A stretch of DNA of 13,895 bases from Desulfobacterales bacterium (GTDB lineage: Bacteria > Desulfobacterota > Desulfobacteria > Desulfobacterales > UBA11574), in the NCBI GenBank assembly GCA_030145595.1, contig JAQYVG010000066.1:1-13895 (forward strand), in the 5' to 3' direction. The first letter of the stretch is position 1. Each line of letters opens with the position of its first letter. Below are positions 6,285 to 13,410 of the stretch, piece after piece. The notes below the pieces were generated by a model. That model did not search any database. It was not told the DNA's origin and saw nothing but the letters and a program-made list of their open reading frames with translations. A program made the position numbers and the translations under genes.

Positions 6285-7508
6285 TTAAGGTACCAGTCCT
6301 ACTGCCCGCACTGCGCGCTCAATCTGCTCGAGACGGGCTTCAAGACTACCCGTATAACCGATGGCCATCCGTATAAGTCCGGGAGAGAGGCCGATTTTGG
6401 ATTGATCCTCCGGCGGAATTTCCGAAGAAGTAGATGATCCCGAGCAGGACATCAGAGTGTCATAATAGCCAAGAGAAACGGCGATGAGGCCGAATCGTTC
6501 TTTATTCTGTAGCAGGGACATGAGTTCTTCCGCCTTTTCCTTTGTACCGCAGTCAATGGTGAGCAATCCGCCATAGCAATACCCCGGATTAACCATGGAT
6601 TTAATAAGACTGTGCTGGGGATGCGATTGTAATCCGGGATAGGCTACCGGTGCGCCCAGATTGTGAAGAAGCTCAGCAATTGCCATGGTCCGTTTACAGT
6701 GTTCCCGCATCCGGATCCCCAGGTGAGGCAGACGCTGTATAATATCATAGGCAATACGCGGGTCCATGGTGGGACCCAGAAGCATAACGCGGCCCGTATG
6801 AAGGTCCATCAGCTTGTAAATGAAATCCCTGTTTGCACAGATAACACCGGCAATAGCGTCGCTGGCGCCGTTAATAAACTTGGTCATGGAAGAGATCACA
6901 ATGTCGGCACCGAGTGCTGCCGGCGTTACAACCATGGGCATGAAGGTGTTGTCAATCACTAAAGTGAGTCCGCGCTTGCGTGCCAGTTTCGAAAGCGCTG
7001 GGATATCAGCTACTTTGAGGGTCGGATTTCCTATGGTTTCGGCGAAAATCACACGGGTGCTCGGCAAAATGGCCTGCTCAAATGATGCTGTATCCATGGG
7101 ATCGACAAAGGTTGTTGTGATACCCATCTCTGGAAAAAGCTCTCGCAGGAGTGCATGGGTTCCACCATAGATTGTATCGCTTGATATAATGTGGTCGCCG
7201 CCTCTGCAGAGCTGCAGCAGGGTGCAGGAGATGGCCGACATGCCGCTGGCGGTGCAGACTGCAAATTCGGTTCCTTCCATAGCAGACATATAGCGTGCCA
7301 GAACATCCACCGTGGGATTAAAATGCCTGCTGTAAAGAAAACATCCTCCCTTATCCACCCCTCTGAGACCTTGAAAGATTTCCGGCATTATAGCGGGGTC
7401 TATGACCGTGAAGGTTGAAGACCTGGAGATGGATGGAGTAACACCGCCGTGTTCGCCGAATTCTCGGCGGGTTTCCCACAAAGCCTGTTCAGGATTGAAA
7501 GGTTTCAT
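6285..7508 (-). CDS. mgl: Methionine gamma-lyase, plant-type (Cys/Met PLP-dependent enzyme)
   Basis: A 407-residue fold-type I PLP enzyme. The PLP lysine is Lys210 in SSMTKF (206-211), Asp186 (in DNTF) holds the pyridine nitrogen, Tyr114 in IYGGTH and YSRHFNPT (59-66) build the phosphate site, and Arg379 in LIRMAIG binds the substrate carboxylate. Several blocks match what I remember of the plant enzyme rather than the classic bacterial one: MLLGPTM (242-248), PHLGIRMREHC (261-271), SHPQHSLIKSMVN (295-307) and SLGYYDTLMSCSGSSTSSE (345-363). Position 116 is Gly where classic bacterial enzymes carry a catalytic Cys. Expected reaction: L-methionine to methanethiol, 2-oxobutyrate and ammonia. AGGAGG six bases before the ATG is a strong ribosome site. 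An O-acetylhomoserine sulfhydrylase activity is the main alternative. Confidence 0.82.
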   Translation of the reverse strand: MKPFNPEQALWETRREFGEHGGVTPSISRSSTFTVIDPAIMPEIFQGLRGVDKGGCFLYSRHFNPTVDVLARYMSAMEGTEFAVCTASGMSAISCTLLQLCRGGDHIISSDTIYGGTHALLRELFPEMGITTTFVDPMDTASFEQAILPSTRVIFAETIGNPTLKVADIPALSKLARKRGLTLVIDNTFMPMVVTPAALGADIVISSMTKFINGASDAIAGVICANRDFIYKLMDLHTGRVMLLGPTMDPRIAYDIIQRLPHLGIRMREHCKRTMAIAELLHNLGAPVAYPGLQSHPQHSLIKSMVNPGYCYGGLLTIDCGTKEKAEELMSLLQNKERFGLIAVSLGYYDTLMSCSGSSTSSEIPPEDQSKIGLSPGLIRMAIGYTGSLEARLEQIERAVRAVGLVP

Positions 7509-7639
7509 TGGTAACCTCCTATTGTTGCTCTATATTACCTAAAAAGTCGTGAAACTATGATGACAGCGATATTATTTGCAGTTTAAAGAGTGCAACATAG
7601 GCGCCGATTTAACGTAGCGAAGCGAAGATTTATCCGCCT

Positions 7640-7850
7640 CTGGAGGACCCCGCTAATCGGGGCTCCGGTCCTGTCATTTCCGTAAAGGGCGATATGAATA
7701 CCGTTAGGGCGCTGTGGCCTGATATTTGGGATGGTGTGATGCTTTGATATATCATGAGAAGTCGCGGAAGCCATCCCAAATATCGGGCCACGGGCAGCGC
7801 TTTCGTATCCGATCGGCATATCGCCCTTTACGAAAACGACAGGACCTCCG
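7640..7850. repeat. Long inverted repeat element, arms about 70 bases
   Basis: The left arm (7667-7734) and right arm (7771-7846) are imperfect inverted copies. Shared blocks include GGTCCTGTC, GTAAAGGGCGATATG, GCGCTG, GTGGCC and GATATTTGGGATGG. The right arm carries a few extra bases. The 36-base loop contains the perfect palindrome TGATATATCA (7745-7754). Just outside the left arm, CCCGCTAATCGGGG (about 7649-7662) forms another hairpin and resembles CCCGCTTATCGGGG at 1522-1535. The open frames across it follow the palindrome and are not convincing genes. It occupies the upstream region of the lyase gene. A non-autonomous palindromic element is the best label. Confidence 0.75.
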
Positions 7851-7998
7851 TAATGCAGTCATCATTTATTTACAAAGACCAATCATATCTTTTATTCAGT
7901 AACAAAAGAGGGTGAGAAACTTGAGTAGAAAAGTTAAAGACATCTTACAAACATGGAAACATAAGGGAGGGTGGAGGGTCAAGCAGGAAATTTGATGA
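7851..7998. other. Intergenic, no gene seen
   Basis: AT-rich sequence between the long inverted repeat and a gene remnant. A 24-codon plus-strand frame opens with TTG at 7921 after GAGG, but it is too short and unmatched to call. Confidence 0.5.
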
Positions 7999-8232
7999 TT
8001 ACGATTTGATCCCACGCATGCCGTCGCTTATTGCAGCCTGCAGGTAGAAATAAAGTCCATCTTTAGGGACGGATTGAGTAAAGCGGCAGGTGTTATCCCA
8101 ATCGATGTATATCGGCATTGGGCGCATACGACGTGAGGCGATGGCGATGTCTTTGGAAAGCAGGTCAACGATAAGCATGTTTTTGGTTTTGTCTGGCAGG
8201 GTTGTTTTTTCGCAAAATATTTTCGATGCTCC
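7999..8232 (-). pseudogene. Gene remnant, C-terminal coding fragment of unknown protein
   Basis: The minus strand is open from 8232 to a TAA at 7999-8001 (77 codons). The only in-frame ATG near the front is at 8178, giving 59 residues, and it has no Shine-Dalgarno. An AAGGAG-like string at 8229-8234 has no in-frame start at a workable distance. The predicted text looks protein-like (for example MPIYIDWDNTCRFT and GLYFYLQAAISDGMRG) and codon use resembles the neighbours, so I read it as the 3' end of a gene that lost its beginning. I do not recognise the family. An intact 59-residue small protein is the alternative. Confidence 0.4.
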
Positions 8233-8235
8233 TTA

Positions 8236-8265
8236 GATTTTCACCCCAAACCAGCCCTCTTGCAG
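8236..8265 (-). repeat. Copy A of a dispersed 30-34 base motif
   Basis: Read on the minus strand this begins CTGCAAGAGGGCTGGTTTG and continues into GGGTGAAAATC, closely matching 9257-9290 on the same strand. In one frame it reads LQEGWFGVKI and then stops, suggesting a decayed coding end. It sits directly upstream of the gene remnant. Confidence 0.4.
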
Positions 8266-8456
8266 TCGACAATTGATTATGTGCTCAGTTTATTTAAGGA
8301 TGAATACATATAATATCGGTCATTTGGCTGAGAACTTGAATGGAATTTGATGATATAAAAGAAATATTAAAATGAATGAAATTGGGATAATTTGGAAATT
8401 TTCACAGGTCAAGACATCATGCATTTTCGATCCAATGGACTGGATACAAGATATGG
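8266..8456. other. Gene-poor, AT-rich stretch
   Basis: No convincing gene. Short plus-strand frames begin at about 8299 (after AAGGATG), 8340 and 8372, in different frames and without family resemblance. The last ends inside the loop of the terminator hairpin. They might be the debris of one small gene but cannot be called. Confidence 0.4.
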
Positions 8457-8499
8457 AAAAAAAGAAAGGCAGAGCCTAATCAAAGACCCCGCCTTTTTT
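8457..8499 (-). terminator. Rho-independent terminator of the PilZ gene
   Basis: On the minus strand AAAGGCGGGGTC (8496-8485) pairs with GGCTCTGCCTTT (8476-8465) in a 12-bp stem with three G-U wobbles and an 8-base loop, then C and seven T (8463-8457). On the plus strand the stem is also followed by a short T-run (8494-8499), so it may stop transcription from both sides. It is about 35 bases past the PilZ stop. Confidence 0.75.
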
Positions 8500-8531
8500 C
8501 GCTCAATTGGGGTTACAGTAAAAGGAAAATA

Positions 8532-9002
8532 TCAACTAAATAGCAGGCTTGTTCTTCTCTCGATCCCAAATCTCCTTTCAAGGCCGCTGGCGCTGGGATC
8601 ACTGAACTTACGGCGGTTTTTGCCGGAGCGTTTATCAACGTATTTCTGAATGAAATTATCCAAATTTGAGATCTGATCGTCCGTAAGTTCATAAAATTGC
8701 ACACAACATTGCCTTATTGCTAAAGAACTGCTCGGAGCTTTCTTATCAATTTTGAAGTCTGAAATAGTTTTAGACTTTAGCTTCTGCACATAAACACCTG
8801 ATCCGGAATACAATATGTCAACTTCCAATGGCCCGTATATTTCCCCTTTTTTGCCGATATAGCTAAATGCAAAACCATCTCCACTAATGTCTCGGATTGA
8901 GCCTACTTTTTCCTTGTCAGATTTGATGGATACAAAGGCATCGTCTCTGACTTTAAATCGATTTTGTTTTCTTCTTTCAATAAAATCTTTTCTATCCATC
9001 AT
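8532..9002 (-). CDS. PilZ-domain (cyclic di-GMP binding) protein
   Basis: A 156-residue protein from the ATG at 9002, with GGAG eight bases upstream; an extended TTG start at 9008 would overlap that spacing and is less likely. The N-terminus has the two PilZ ligand motifs: RKQNR within ERRKQNRFKV (9-18; R11 and R15 of RxxxR) and DISGDG (38-43; the D/NxSxxG motif). A beta-barrel-like stretch follows to about residue 115. The C-terminal tail is Arg-rich, with two ERR repeats (LERRFGIERR). PilZ proteins change partner activity on binding c-di-GMP, commonly in motility, adhesion or polysaccharide export. The target is not indicated: the gene is monocistronic, with its own terminator. Cytoplasmic; no membrane segment. 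Confidence 0.85.
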   Translation of the reverse strand: MMDRKDFIERRKQNRFKVRDDAFVSIKSDKEKVGSIRDISGDGFAFSYIGKKGEIYGPLEVDILYSGSGVYVQKLKSKTISDFKIDKKAPSSSLAIRQCCVQFYELTDDQISNLDNFIQKYVDKRSGKNRRKFSDPSASGLERRFGIERRTSLLFS

Positions 9003-9008
9003 AGCCAA

Positions 9009-9323
9009 AGCTCCATATCTTATTTATAAGATTTATCGATTATCAACGAAGATATCAAATGTAAGTGATAGATGTGTAATATTTTATTGTAAATAAATCA
9101 AGTGGAATTTGGGGTGGTATGTAGTGGGTATAGCGCATACTCATACCCGCTATTCCGGTGATACAATATCTTGACCCAGACAAGGCTTGCAAAAAGAGCA
9201 GATTCCTTGCCTCTGCATCTTCAATTTTGGTTCCGAAGGCCAAACCGCAAGATATGGAATTTTCCTGCCTCAAACCAGACCTTCTTGCAGAAACTGCTTC
9301 TAATTAAATCTGGTAACTGGCAA
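9009..9323. other. Intergenic between PilZ gene and lpxD, no convincing gene
   Basis: The minus strand is open from 9273 (TTG) to 9055, 72 codons, with protein-like text in the middle (GTKIEDAEARNLLFLQALSG), but it has no ATG near its front, no Shine-Dalgarno and no recognised family, so it may be a decayed gene end. A small imperfect hairpin (GTGGGTAT with ATACCCGC, about 9124-9150) lies within it. No terminator for lpxD is visible. Confidence 0.35.
9257..9290 (-). repeat. Copy B of a dispersed 30-34 base motif
   Basis: On the minus strand it begins CTGCAAGAAGGTCTGGTTTG and ends GGAAAATTC, matching copy A at 8236-8265 with four extra bases and a few substitutions. It lies about 33 bases past the lpxD stop. 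Confidence 0.4.
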
Positions 9324-10337
9324 CTATTTTTTCTTCATCTGTTTAATAAGATCAGGAAGTTGTTTTTGTGCTGCCCATAGCCGCAACGTCTGCCGATGGT
9401 CGTTTGCAGGAACTCCGAGAAGTGTTTTTCCCGGCGCCACATCACTTATAGCGCCGGTGTTTCCGCCAAGTCTCGCCCCGTCCCCAATGGTCACATGATC
9501 TTTAACTCTCGCACCCCCTCCCATAATAACGCCATCGCCTAAGGTTACGGATCCGGCAAGTCCTGACTGGCCGGCCATCACACAGAATCGGCCAAGTTTG
9601 CAATTATGGGCGATTTGAACAAGATTGTCTATTTTCGTACCGTCGCCGATCGTTGTAGCACTGAACTTACCCCGGTCAACACAACTTCCTGCCCCAATCT
9701 CAACACCGTCACCAATCTTAACCGTACCGATTTGTGGGATCTTGACCAGGCCTTGTCCATCCGGTGACGGTCGATAACCAAAGCCGTCGGAACCAATTGT
9801 CACGTTCGGATGGATAATACAGTGATTCCCTACCCGGCAGCGTTCACGTATGACCGTGCCGGACCAAATAATCGCCTCGCTACCGATGCTGGTGTCATCC
9901 AGTACGGTGACATTGGGGTAAAGCTTGGTATTGGCACCGATAATAACACCGGGCCCAATATAACAGCCGGCTCCGATTGCAGCACCTTCGCCAATTACGG
10001 CTGTGGAGTCGATCACCGCGGTTGAATGGATACCAGGCCCACATTTTGGAGGCGTCGTCTCAAACAGTCGAAGGACGTCTGCCAAAGCAAGATCGGCATC
10101 GGCCACACGTATAAGCGCCCGGCCCTGTCCCGGTTCGACATCAAAGCTGTCATTGACGATTGCGGCAGAAGCACGTGATTGGTCCCATAATTTTATGTAT
10201 TTCTTATCCCCAATAAACGTTAGCTGGTTTGTCGTTGCCTCAGAGATTTGTTCTACACCTGTGATCATGATCGTCAGGCTACCGTCAAGTGTACCGTTTA
10301 CCGCTTGATTAATCTGTTCGGTTGTATATTGTTTCAT
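9324..10337 (-). CDS. lpxD: UDP-3-O-acylglucosamine N-acyltransferase LpxD
   Basis: A 337-residue protein of normal LpxD length. An N-terminal uridine-binding domain (about 1-100) leads into a left-handed beta-helix of hexapeptide repeats (about 101-300), then a C-terminal helix. GSDGFGY (182-188) and DNLVQIAHNCKLG (237-249) are LpxD hallmarks; His244 is the expected catalytic base. The enzyme transfers a 3-hydroxyacyl chain from acyl carrier protein to the 2-amino group of UDP-3-O-acylglucosamine, the third step of lipid A synthesis. AGGAG five bases before the ATG supports the start. It is 35 bases downstream of the K+ channel gene and probably cotranscribed with it, not next to the usual lpxA/fabZ/bamA genes in this window. 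Confidence 0.95.
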   Translation of the reverse strand: MKQYTTEQINQAVNGTLDGSLTIMITGVEQISEATTNQLTFIGDKKYIKLWDQSRASAAIVNDSFDVEPGQGRALIRVADADLALADVLRLFETTPPKCGPGIHSTAVIDSTAVIGEGAAIGAGCYIGPGVIIGANTKLYPNVTVLDDTSIGSEAIIWSGTVIRERCRVGNHCIIHPNVTIGSDGFGYRPSPDGQGLVKIPQIGTVKIGDGVEIGAGSCVDRGKFSATTIGDGTKIDNLVQIAHNCKLGRFCVMAGQSGLAGSVTLGDGVIMGGGARVKDHVTIGDGARLGGNTGAISDVAPGKTLLGVPANDHRQTLRLWAAQKQLPDLIKQMKKK

Positions 10338-10372
10338 AATTGCTCCTGATAACTGACTGGGTTGAAGATGCT

Positions 10373-11371
10373 TTATGGATTTAGAATGCTTGCCATTTGC
10401 ATAAGGTCTTTATCCTGCCCGACTGCAACGACGGTATCACCTGCCTCGAAGCGATACGAGGCTTTAGGATTAAAGCGCATTGTGCCGTCTGCTTTTCTAA
10501 TAGATATGATAATCAGATTAAGTTCCTGACGGAGTCTTGATTCTTGTAGAGGGACATTGATAAGTCTGGAAGAAGCACTCACAGGAAATTCTTCTAAATG
10601 AATATTCGCACTTTCGTCAGAAAAGGCTAGTTCCAGAAAATGGATTACAGTTGGACGCAATATTGCATGAGCCATTCTTCTAGCACCCAGGGCGTAGGGA
10701 GAAACAACCTTGTTAGCGCCGGCGGTGTATAGAGTTTTTTCTGTTGCATTTTGGTTGGCCCTTGCCATAATAAAAAGTTCAGGATTAAGTCCCTTGGTAA
10801 TTAGAACCAGAAAAACATTATCTGCATCGGTACCTAAAACAGATATAATCCCTCTGGCGCTTTTAATACCTGCTTTTATTAGAATGGCCTCATCAGTGGC
10901 CTCACCTACGAGATACAGAATGCCATCTTCATCCATAACGGGGACTCGCTTTGTATTCTGCTCAATGACGACAACATTTAAATTCTTCTGAGTAAGATAG
11001 CTGCACAGAGCCCGCCCCATCCTTCCGTATCCACAGATAATAAAATGGTCTTTCAGCTTGTTGATTTGTTTGTCCAAAATACGCCTCCCCAAGACATGTC
11101 GGATACGTCCTTCCACTAGAAACTGGACTGCGTTTCCAACGACGTAAAGGAAAAATCCGACACCCAAAAAAATGAGTAAAACCGTAAATATCTGGCCGGC
11201 CGCACTTACTTTATGCACTTCTCCGTACCCGACTGTAGCGATGGTAATGACCGTCATGTACAGAGCGTCCATAAACGGCCATCCTTCGATCACCATATAC
11301 CCTGAAACGCCAAGGGCAAGCAGGCCAAAAAATAGAACAACGCTTATGATCAGTATTTTTGTACGATCCAC
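10373..11371 (-). CDS. Two-helix potassium channel with RCK (TrkA-N/TrkA-C) domains
   Basis: A 332-residue protein with the MthK/Kch plan. Helix 1 is at about 7-25, the pore loop carries the selectivity filter TVGYGE (46-51), and helix 2 is at about 61-84. An RCK N domain follows with a Rossmann signature GYGRMG (114-119), the acidic strand end VVVIEQN (133-139) and a VGEATDE segment (155-161). A TrkA-C domain occupies about 250-332. RCK rings gate K+ flow in response to Ca2+ or nucleotides; which ligand applies here is not readable. It would sit in the inner membrane as a tetramer. The start is GTG at 11371: an in-frame TAA lies just upstream, no ATG is available before helix 1, and no clear Shine-Dalgarno is seen. 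lpxD follows by 35 bases. Confidence 0.9.
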   Translation of the reverse strand: MDRTKILIISVVLFFGLLALGVSGYMVIEGWPFMDALYMTVITIATVGYGEVHKVSAAGQIFTVLLIFLGVGFFLYVVGNAVQFLVEGRIRHVLGRRILDKQINKLKDHFIICGYGRMGRALCSYLTQKNLNVVVIEQNTKRVPVMDEDGILYLVGEATDEAILIKAGIKSARGIISVLGTDADNVFLVLITKGLNPELFIMARANQNATEKTLYTAGANKVVSPYALGARRMAHAILRPTVIHFLELAFSDESANIHLEEFPVSASSRLINVPLQESRLRQELNLIIISIRKADGTMRFNPKASYRFEAGDTVVAVGQDKDLMQMASILNP

Positions 11372-11452
11372 GTGAATAGTTACTGTTAGATTAGCTTATA
11401 ATTAGAAAAAGTATAGAGAGATGAAGTTTGTGTGTCAACAGACACTATCAGA

Positions 11453-11735
11453 TTAATAACATTGAAGATAACGTAAAGCAATCGCAAATATTTTAGGCTT
11501 CATTTTTGGGTCTGTCATGGATTCGTCGAAAGTCTTGTCATACCCACGCGCCCGCGACCAAGGCATATCCGGGGCTAATACTATGAACCCTTTTCGTTTA
11601 AGAGAATTAGAGAGTTTGCCAATTGGTAATTGTGGTAACAAGTTCCCCCTTTCCCGTGCATTAGCAACACCCCTACTGTTTCAGCAGCCTGAAGCGGGGC
11701 TGTGCTGATGGAAAGGACAAATGTTGTATATTCAT
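11453..11735 (-). pseudogene. Frameshifted, truncated alpha/beta hydrolase relic
   Basis: Two minus-strand frames together encode the start of one hydrolase. The first carries a signal-peptide-like end (STAPLQAAE) and GVLLMHGKGGT, the strand and oxyanion loop near the N-terminus of the fold. The second continues with GKLSNSLKRKGFIVLAPDMP and then WSRARGYDKTF, the expected next helix and strand. About five extra bases (near 11636-11640) between GGT and the continuation break the frame. The text then stops at 11453 after an unrelated-looking tail, so the nucleophile-elbow Ser, the Asp and the His are all missing. A start codon in the correct frame is also lacking. Known intact relatives are about 250-300 residues. 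This is a clear relic. Confidence 0.75.
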
Positions 11736-11869
11736 ACTCCAAGAGCATTCTCATAAGTTTCTTCTTTAGTTTTGCAGTCAATGCATTGAGTTGTGACTGG
11801 TCTGGGTTCAAAACGTTTAAAAGAAATTTCTTCCTCGCATTTCTCACAAACACCACAATGTATTATAAA
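11732..11869 (-). pseudogene. DksA/TraR-type zinc-finger relic (C-terminal end only)
   Basis: Between an in-frame TAG at 11870-11872 and a TGA at 11732-11734 the minus strand reads 45 codons containing HCGVCEKCEEEISFKRFEP and then RPVTTQCIDCKTKEE. That is the four-cysteine zinc finger of DksA/TraR proteins, including the usual R-P-x-T-x-x-C-I-x-C-K ending. The N-terminal coiled coil with its acidic tip, needed to act on RNA polymerase, is gone, and there is no start codon. Its stop overlaps the beginning of the hydrolase relic, so both may have been neighbours before decay. Confidence 0.75.
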
Positions 11870-11895
11870 CTATTTAAATCATAGAGTTGTTCTGC

Positions 11896-11923
11896 TTGAC
11901 ATTTATCCAAATACTGTTATTGA
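11896..11923 (+). promoter_or_regulatory. Possible promoter of the CGGC-domain gene
   Basis: TTGACA at 11896-11901 is a perfect -35 hexamer. The best -10 at a normal distance is TATTGA (11918-11923, 16-base spacer), a weak match. It is 70 bases ahead of the gene's ATG and in the right orientation. Confidence 0.35.
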
Positions 11924-11992
11924 TTGGAATTTCTGTTTTTAATTGCAGTAGACTTTGAACCATGTCCATCCCTATTGAAAGGAGGAGCTGTT

Positions 11993-12358
11993 ATGAACAT
12001 CGCTGTTTTAAGTTGTAAAAACATCAAGGATGAAACGTGTATTGGATGCCACCGATGCTTAATGGGTTTCGACAAGAAAGAAGGAGAATTTGAAAGATAT
12101 AAAGATACAGATGCCAAGTTAAGAGCGTTAATTCATTGTGGCGGCTGTCCAGGCACATCTCCAGTACTTCGGTTGGTTGGTTTGAAGACCTGGATGGCAC
12201 CTATGGAGGAAAGCATAGATACTGTGCACATAGGAACCTGCCTATTGGATAATTGCCCGCATAAGGATGAAATTCTTCAAAAGGTAAAAGCGAAAGCCGG
12301 GGTAGAGGTAATTGAAGGCTCCCATCCATATCGACCTAAACAAGTATTCGGCAATTAA
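11993..12358 (+). CDS. CGGC-domain cysteine-rich protein
   Basis: A 121-residue cytoplasmic protein starting at the ATG at 11993, seven bases after GGAGG. An upstream in-frame extension to 11924 lacks a ribosome site and is rejected. Eight cysteines: Cys8 and the cluster C16-x2-C19-x2-C22 (CIGCHRC), the defining CGGC at 49-52 followed by PG, then Cys83 and Cys88 (GTCLLDNCPH). This arrangement is that of the CGGC domain (PF08821), a presumed metal- or Fe-S-binding family found mainly in anaerobes and without an established biochemical role. It stands alone between a relic region and a convergent transporter gene. Binding of Fe-S or zinc is an inference from cysteine spacing. Confidence 0.85.
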   Translation: MNIAVLSCKNIKDETCIGCHRCLMGFDKKEGEFERYKDTDAKLRALIHCGGCPGTSPVLRLVGLKTWMAPMEESIDTVHIGTCLLDNCPHKDEILQKVKAKAGVEVIEGSHPYRPKQVFGN

Positions 12359-12390
12359 GCCTATTGGAACAGATAACAAAGATACCGCTT

Positions 12391-13311
12391 TTAGACGGCG
12401 AGAGTAAGCCAGATTGTAAATGTTATTGCCGATAGTATTGTGCTGATGGAAATAGCAGCCACGGCAAAATCGGTATCGCCGTTCATCTCTTTTGCCATTA
12501 CATAAGTTAACGTCGCCGATGGTGAGGCCAGCAGAATAAGCCCGGGCAGATAATCCTGTAATGCCAAACCGCATAAGCGATAAAAAATCAACCCCAAACC
12601 CGGAAGCAGAATCAGTTTCATAACGCTCGTACCCAAAACTCGGGGCAACTGCAACTGCATCACCTCGAAAGACAAAGAAGCTCCGATAATCAATAGGGCC
12701 ATTGGCAGTGCAAGGCCGCTTAAAATAGCAAGGCTGCGGTCGAGGACCAGCGGCAACCGTAATCCTGTCAGGGAATACAATATGCCGGCCAGGGCAGATA
12801 CGATGACAGGATTGCCCATTATCCGCAGAACAACCTCCCATCTGTTTTTCTTCAACTCCATATTTTCAGCATGTAACTGCAGTGCAACTACTGCTAGAAT
12901 ATTCTGCAGGATCATGATAAAACCGGCAATAATACTGGCTCTTACAAGCCCCTCGCTGCCAAGATAATAATATGCCACGGCCAGGCCGATATATCCCAGA
13001 TTCCCGTGAAAGGAGCACTGCATAAAAGTCCCTAACTGTTTTCGCTCGACTCGTCTCGTTAAACCCACGCCCCAGGCAAAAGCAAATACTGCTATAACCG
13101 CAAGCAGCGTTACGGTCAGAACCGTACTATCGAACTGGGTTTTTATGGAAGCTTTTGAAATCGAATGAAATATCATAGCCGGTATGGCCAGATAGTATAC
13201 CAGACGGTTTGCCGGAGCCAAAAATTCCGGAGGAATAAAGCCTTTCCGGCGCGCAAACCATCCAAGAATGATAACGGTAAAGATTGGAATTATAGTAGAA
13301 ATAATATTCAT
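12391..13311 (-). CDS. AEC-family transporter (auxin efflux carrier / malate permease type)
   Basis: A 306-residue, very hydrophobic protein with about ten predicted transmembrane helices in two five-helix halves. Family marks include IIPIFTVIILGWFARRKG (7-24) at the start, FHGNLGYIGLAVA (101-113) in the crossover region of the first half, and LALPMALLIIGASLSF (200-215) opening the second half. PSATLTYVMA (264-273) matches the second half's crossover region. AEC proteins move organic acids or amino acids across the inner membrane. The substrate here is not indicated. There is no partner gene in an operon. The ATG at 13311 has no clear Shine-Dalgarno. Convergent with the CGGC gene, with a 32-base gap and no obvious terminator. 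Confidence 0.9.
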   Translation of the reverse strand: MNIISTIIPIFTVIILGWFARRKGFIPPEFLAPANRLVYYLAIPAMIFHSISKASIKTQFDSTVLTVTLLAVIAVFAFAWGVGLTRRVERKQLGTFMQCSFHGNLGYIGLAVAYYYLGSEGLVRASIIAGFIMILQNILAVVALQLHAENMELKKNRWEVVLRIMGNPVIVSALAGILYSLTGLRLPLVLDRSLAILSGLALPMALLIIGASLSFEVMQLQLPRVLGTSVMKLILLPGLGLIFYRLCGLALQDYLPGLILLASPSATLTYVMAKEMNGDTDFAVAAISISTILSAITFTIWLTLAV

Positions 13312-13410
13312 TTTGTTTAGGCGACGTTAGGGTTGACTTTGAGACATATTATACCTAAATTAAACTCTGTCATCAGTTTTAGAATTTCCCATACGCAATA
13401 ATTACGGCCC

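Noticed and set aside
6820..7170. 116-codon plus-strand frame
   Set aside because: Antisense to the methionine gamma-lyase core, with no family signal.
7583..7819. 78-codon minus-strand frame
   Set aside because: It runs through the long palindrome and is a by-product of that repeat, with no ribosome site or family match.
8372..8479. 35-codon plus-strand frame beginning MNEIGIIWKF
   Set aside because: No ribosome site, ends in the terminator loop, and no recognised family; too weak to call.
8392..8649. 85-codon plus-strand frame
   Set aside because: It begins at TTG, passes through the terminator hairpin and is antisense to the PilZ gene.
9055..9273. 72-codon minus-strand frame after lpxD
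   Set aside because: TTG start only, no ribosome site, no recognised family; kept as a note in the intergenic entry, not called as a gene.
12242..12841. 199-codon minus-strand open frame
   Set aside because: It overlaps the AEC transporter in another frame; the transporter has clear family motifs and this frame has none.
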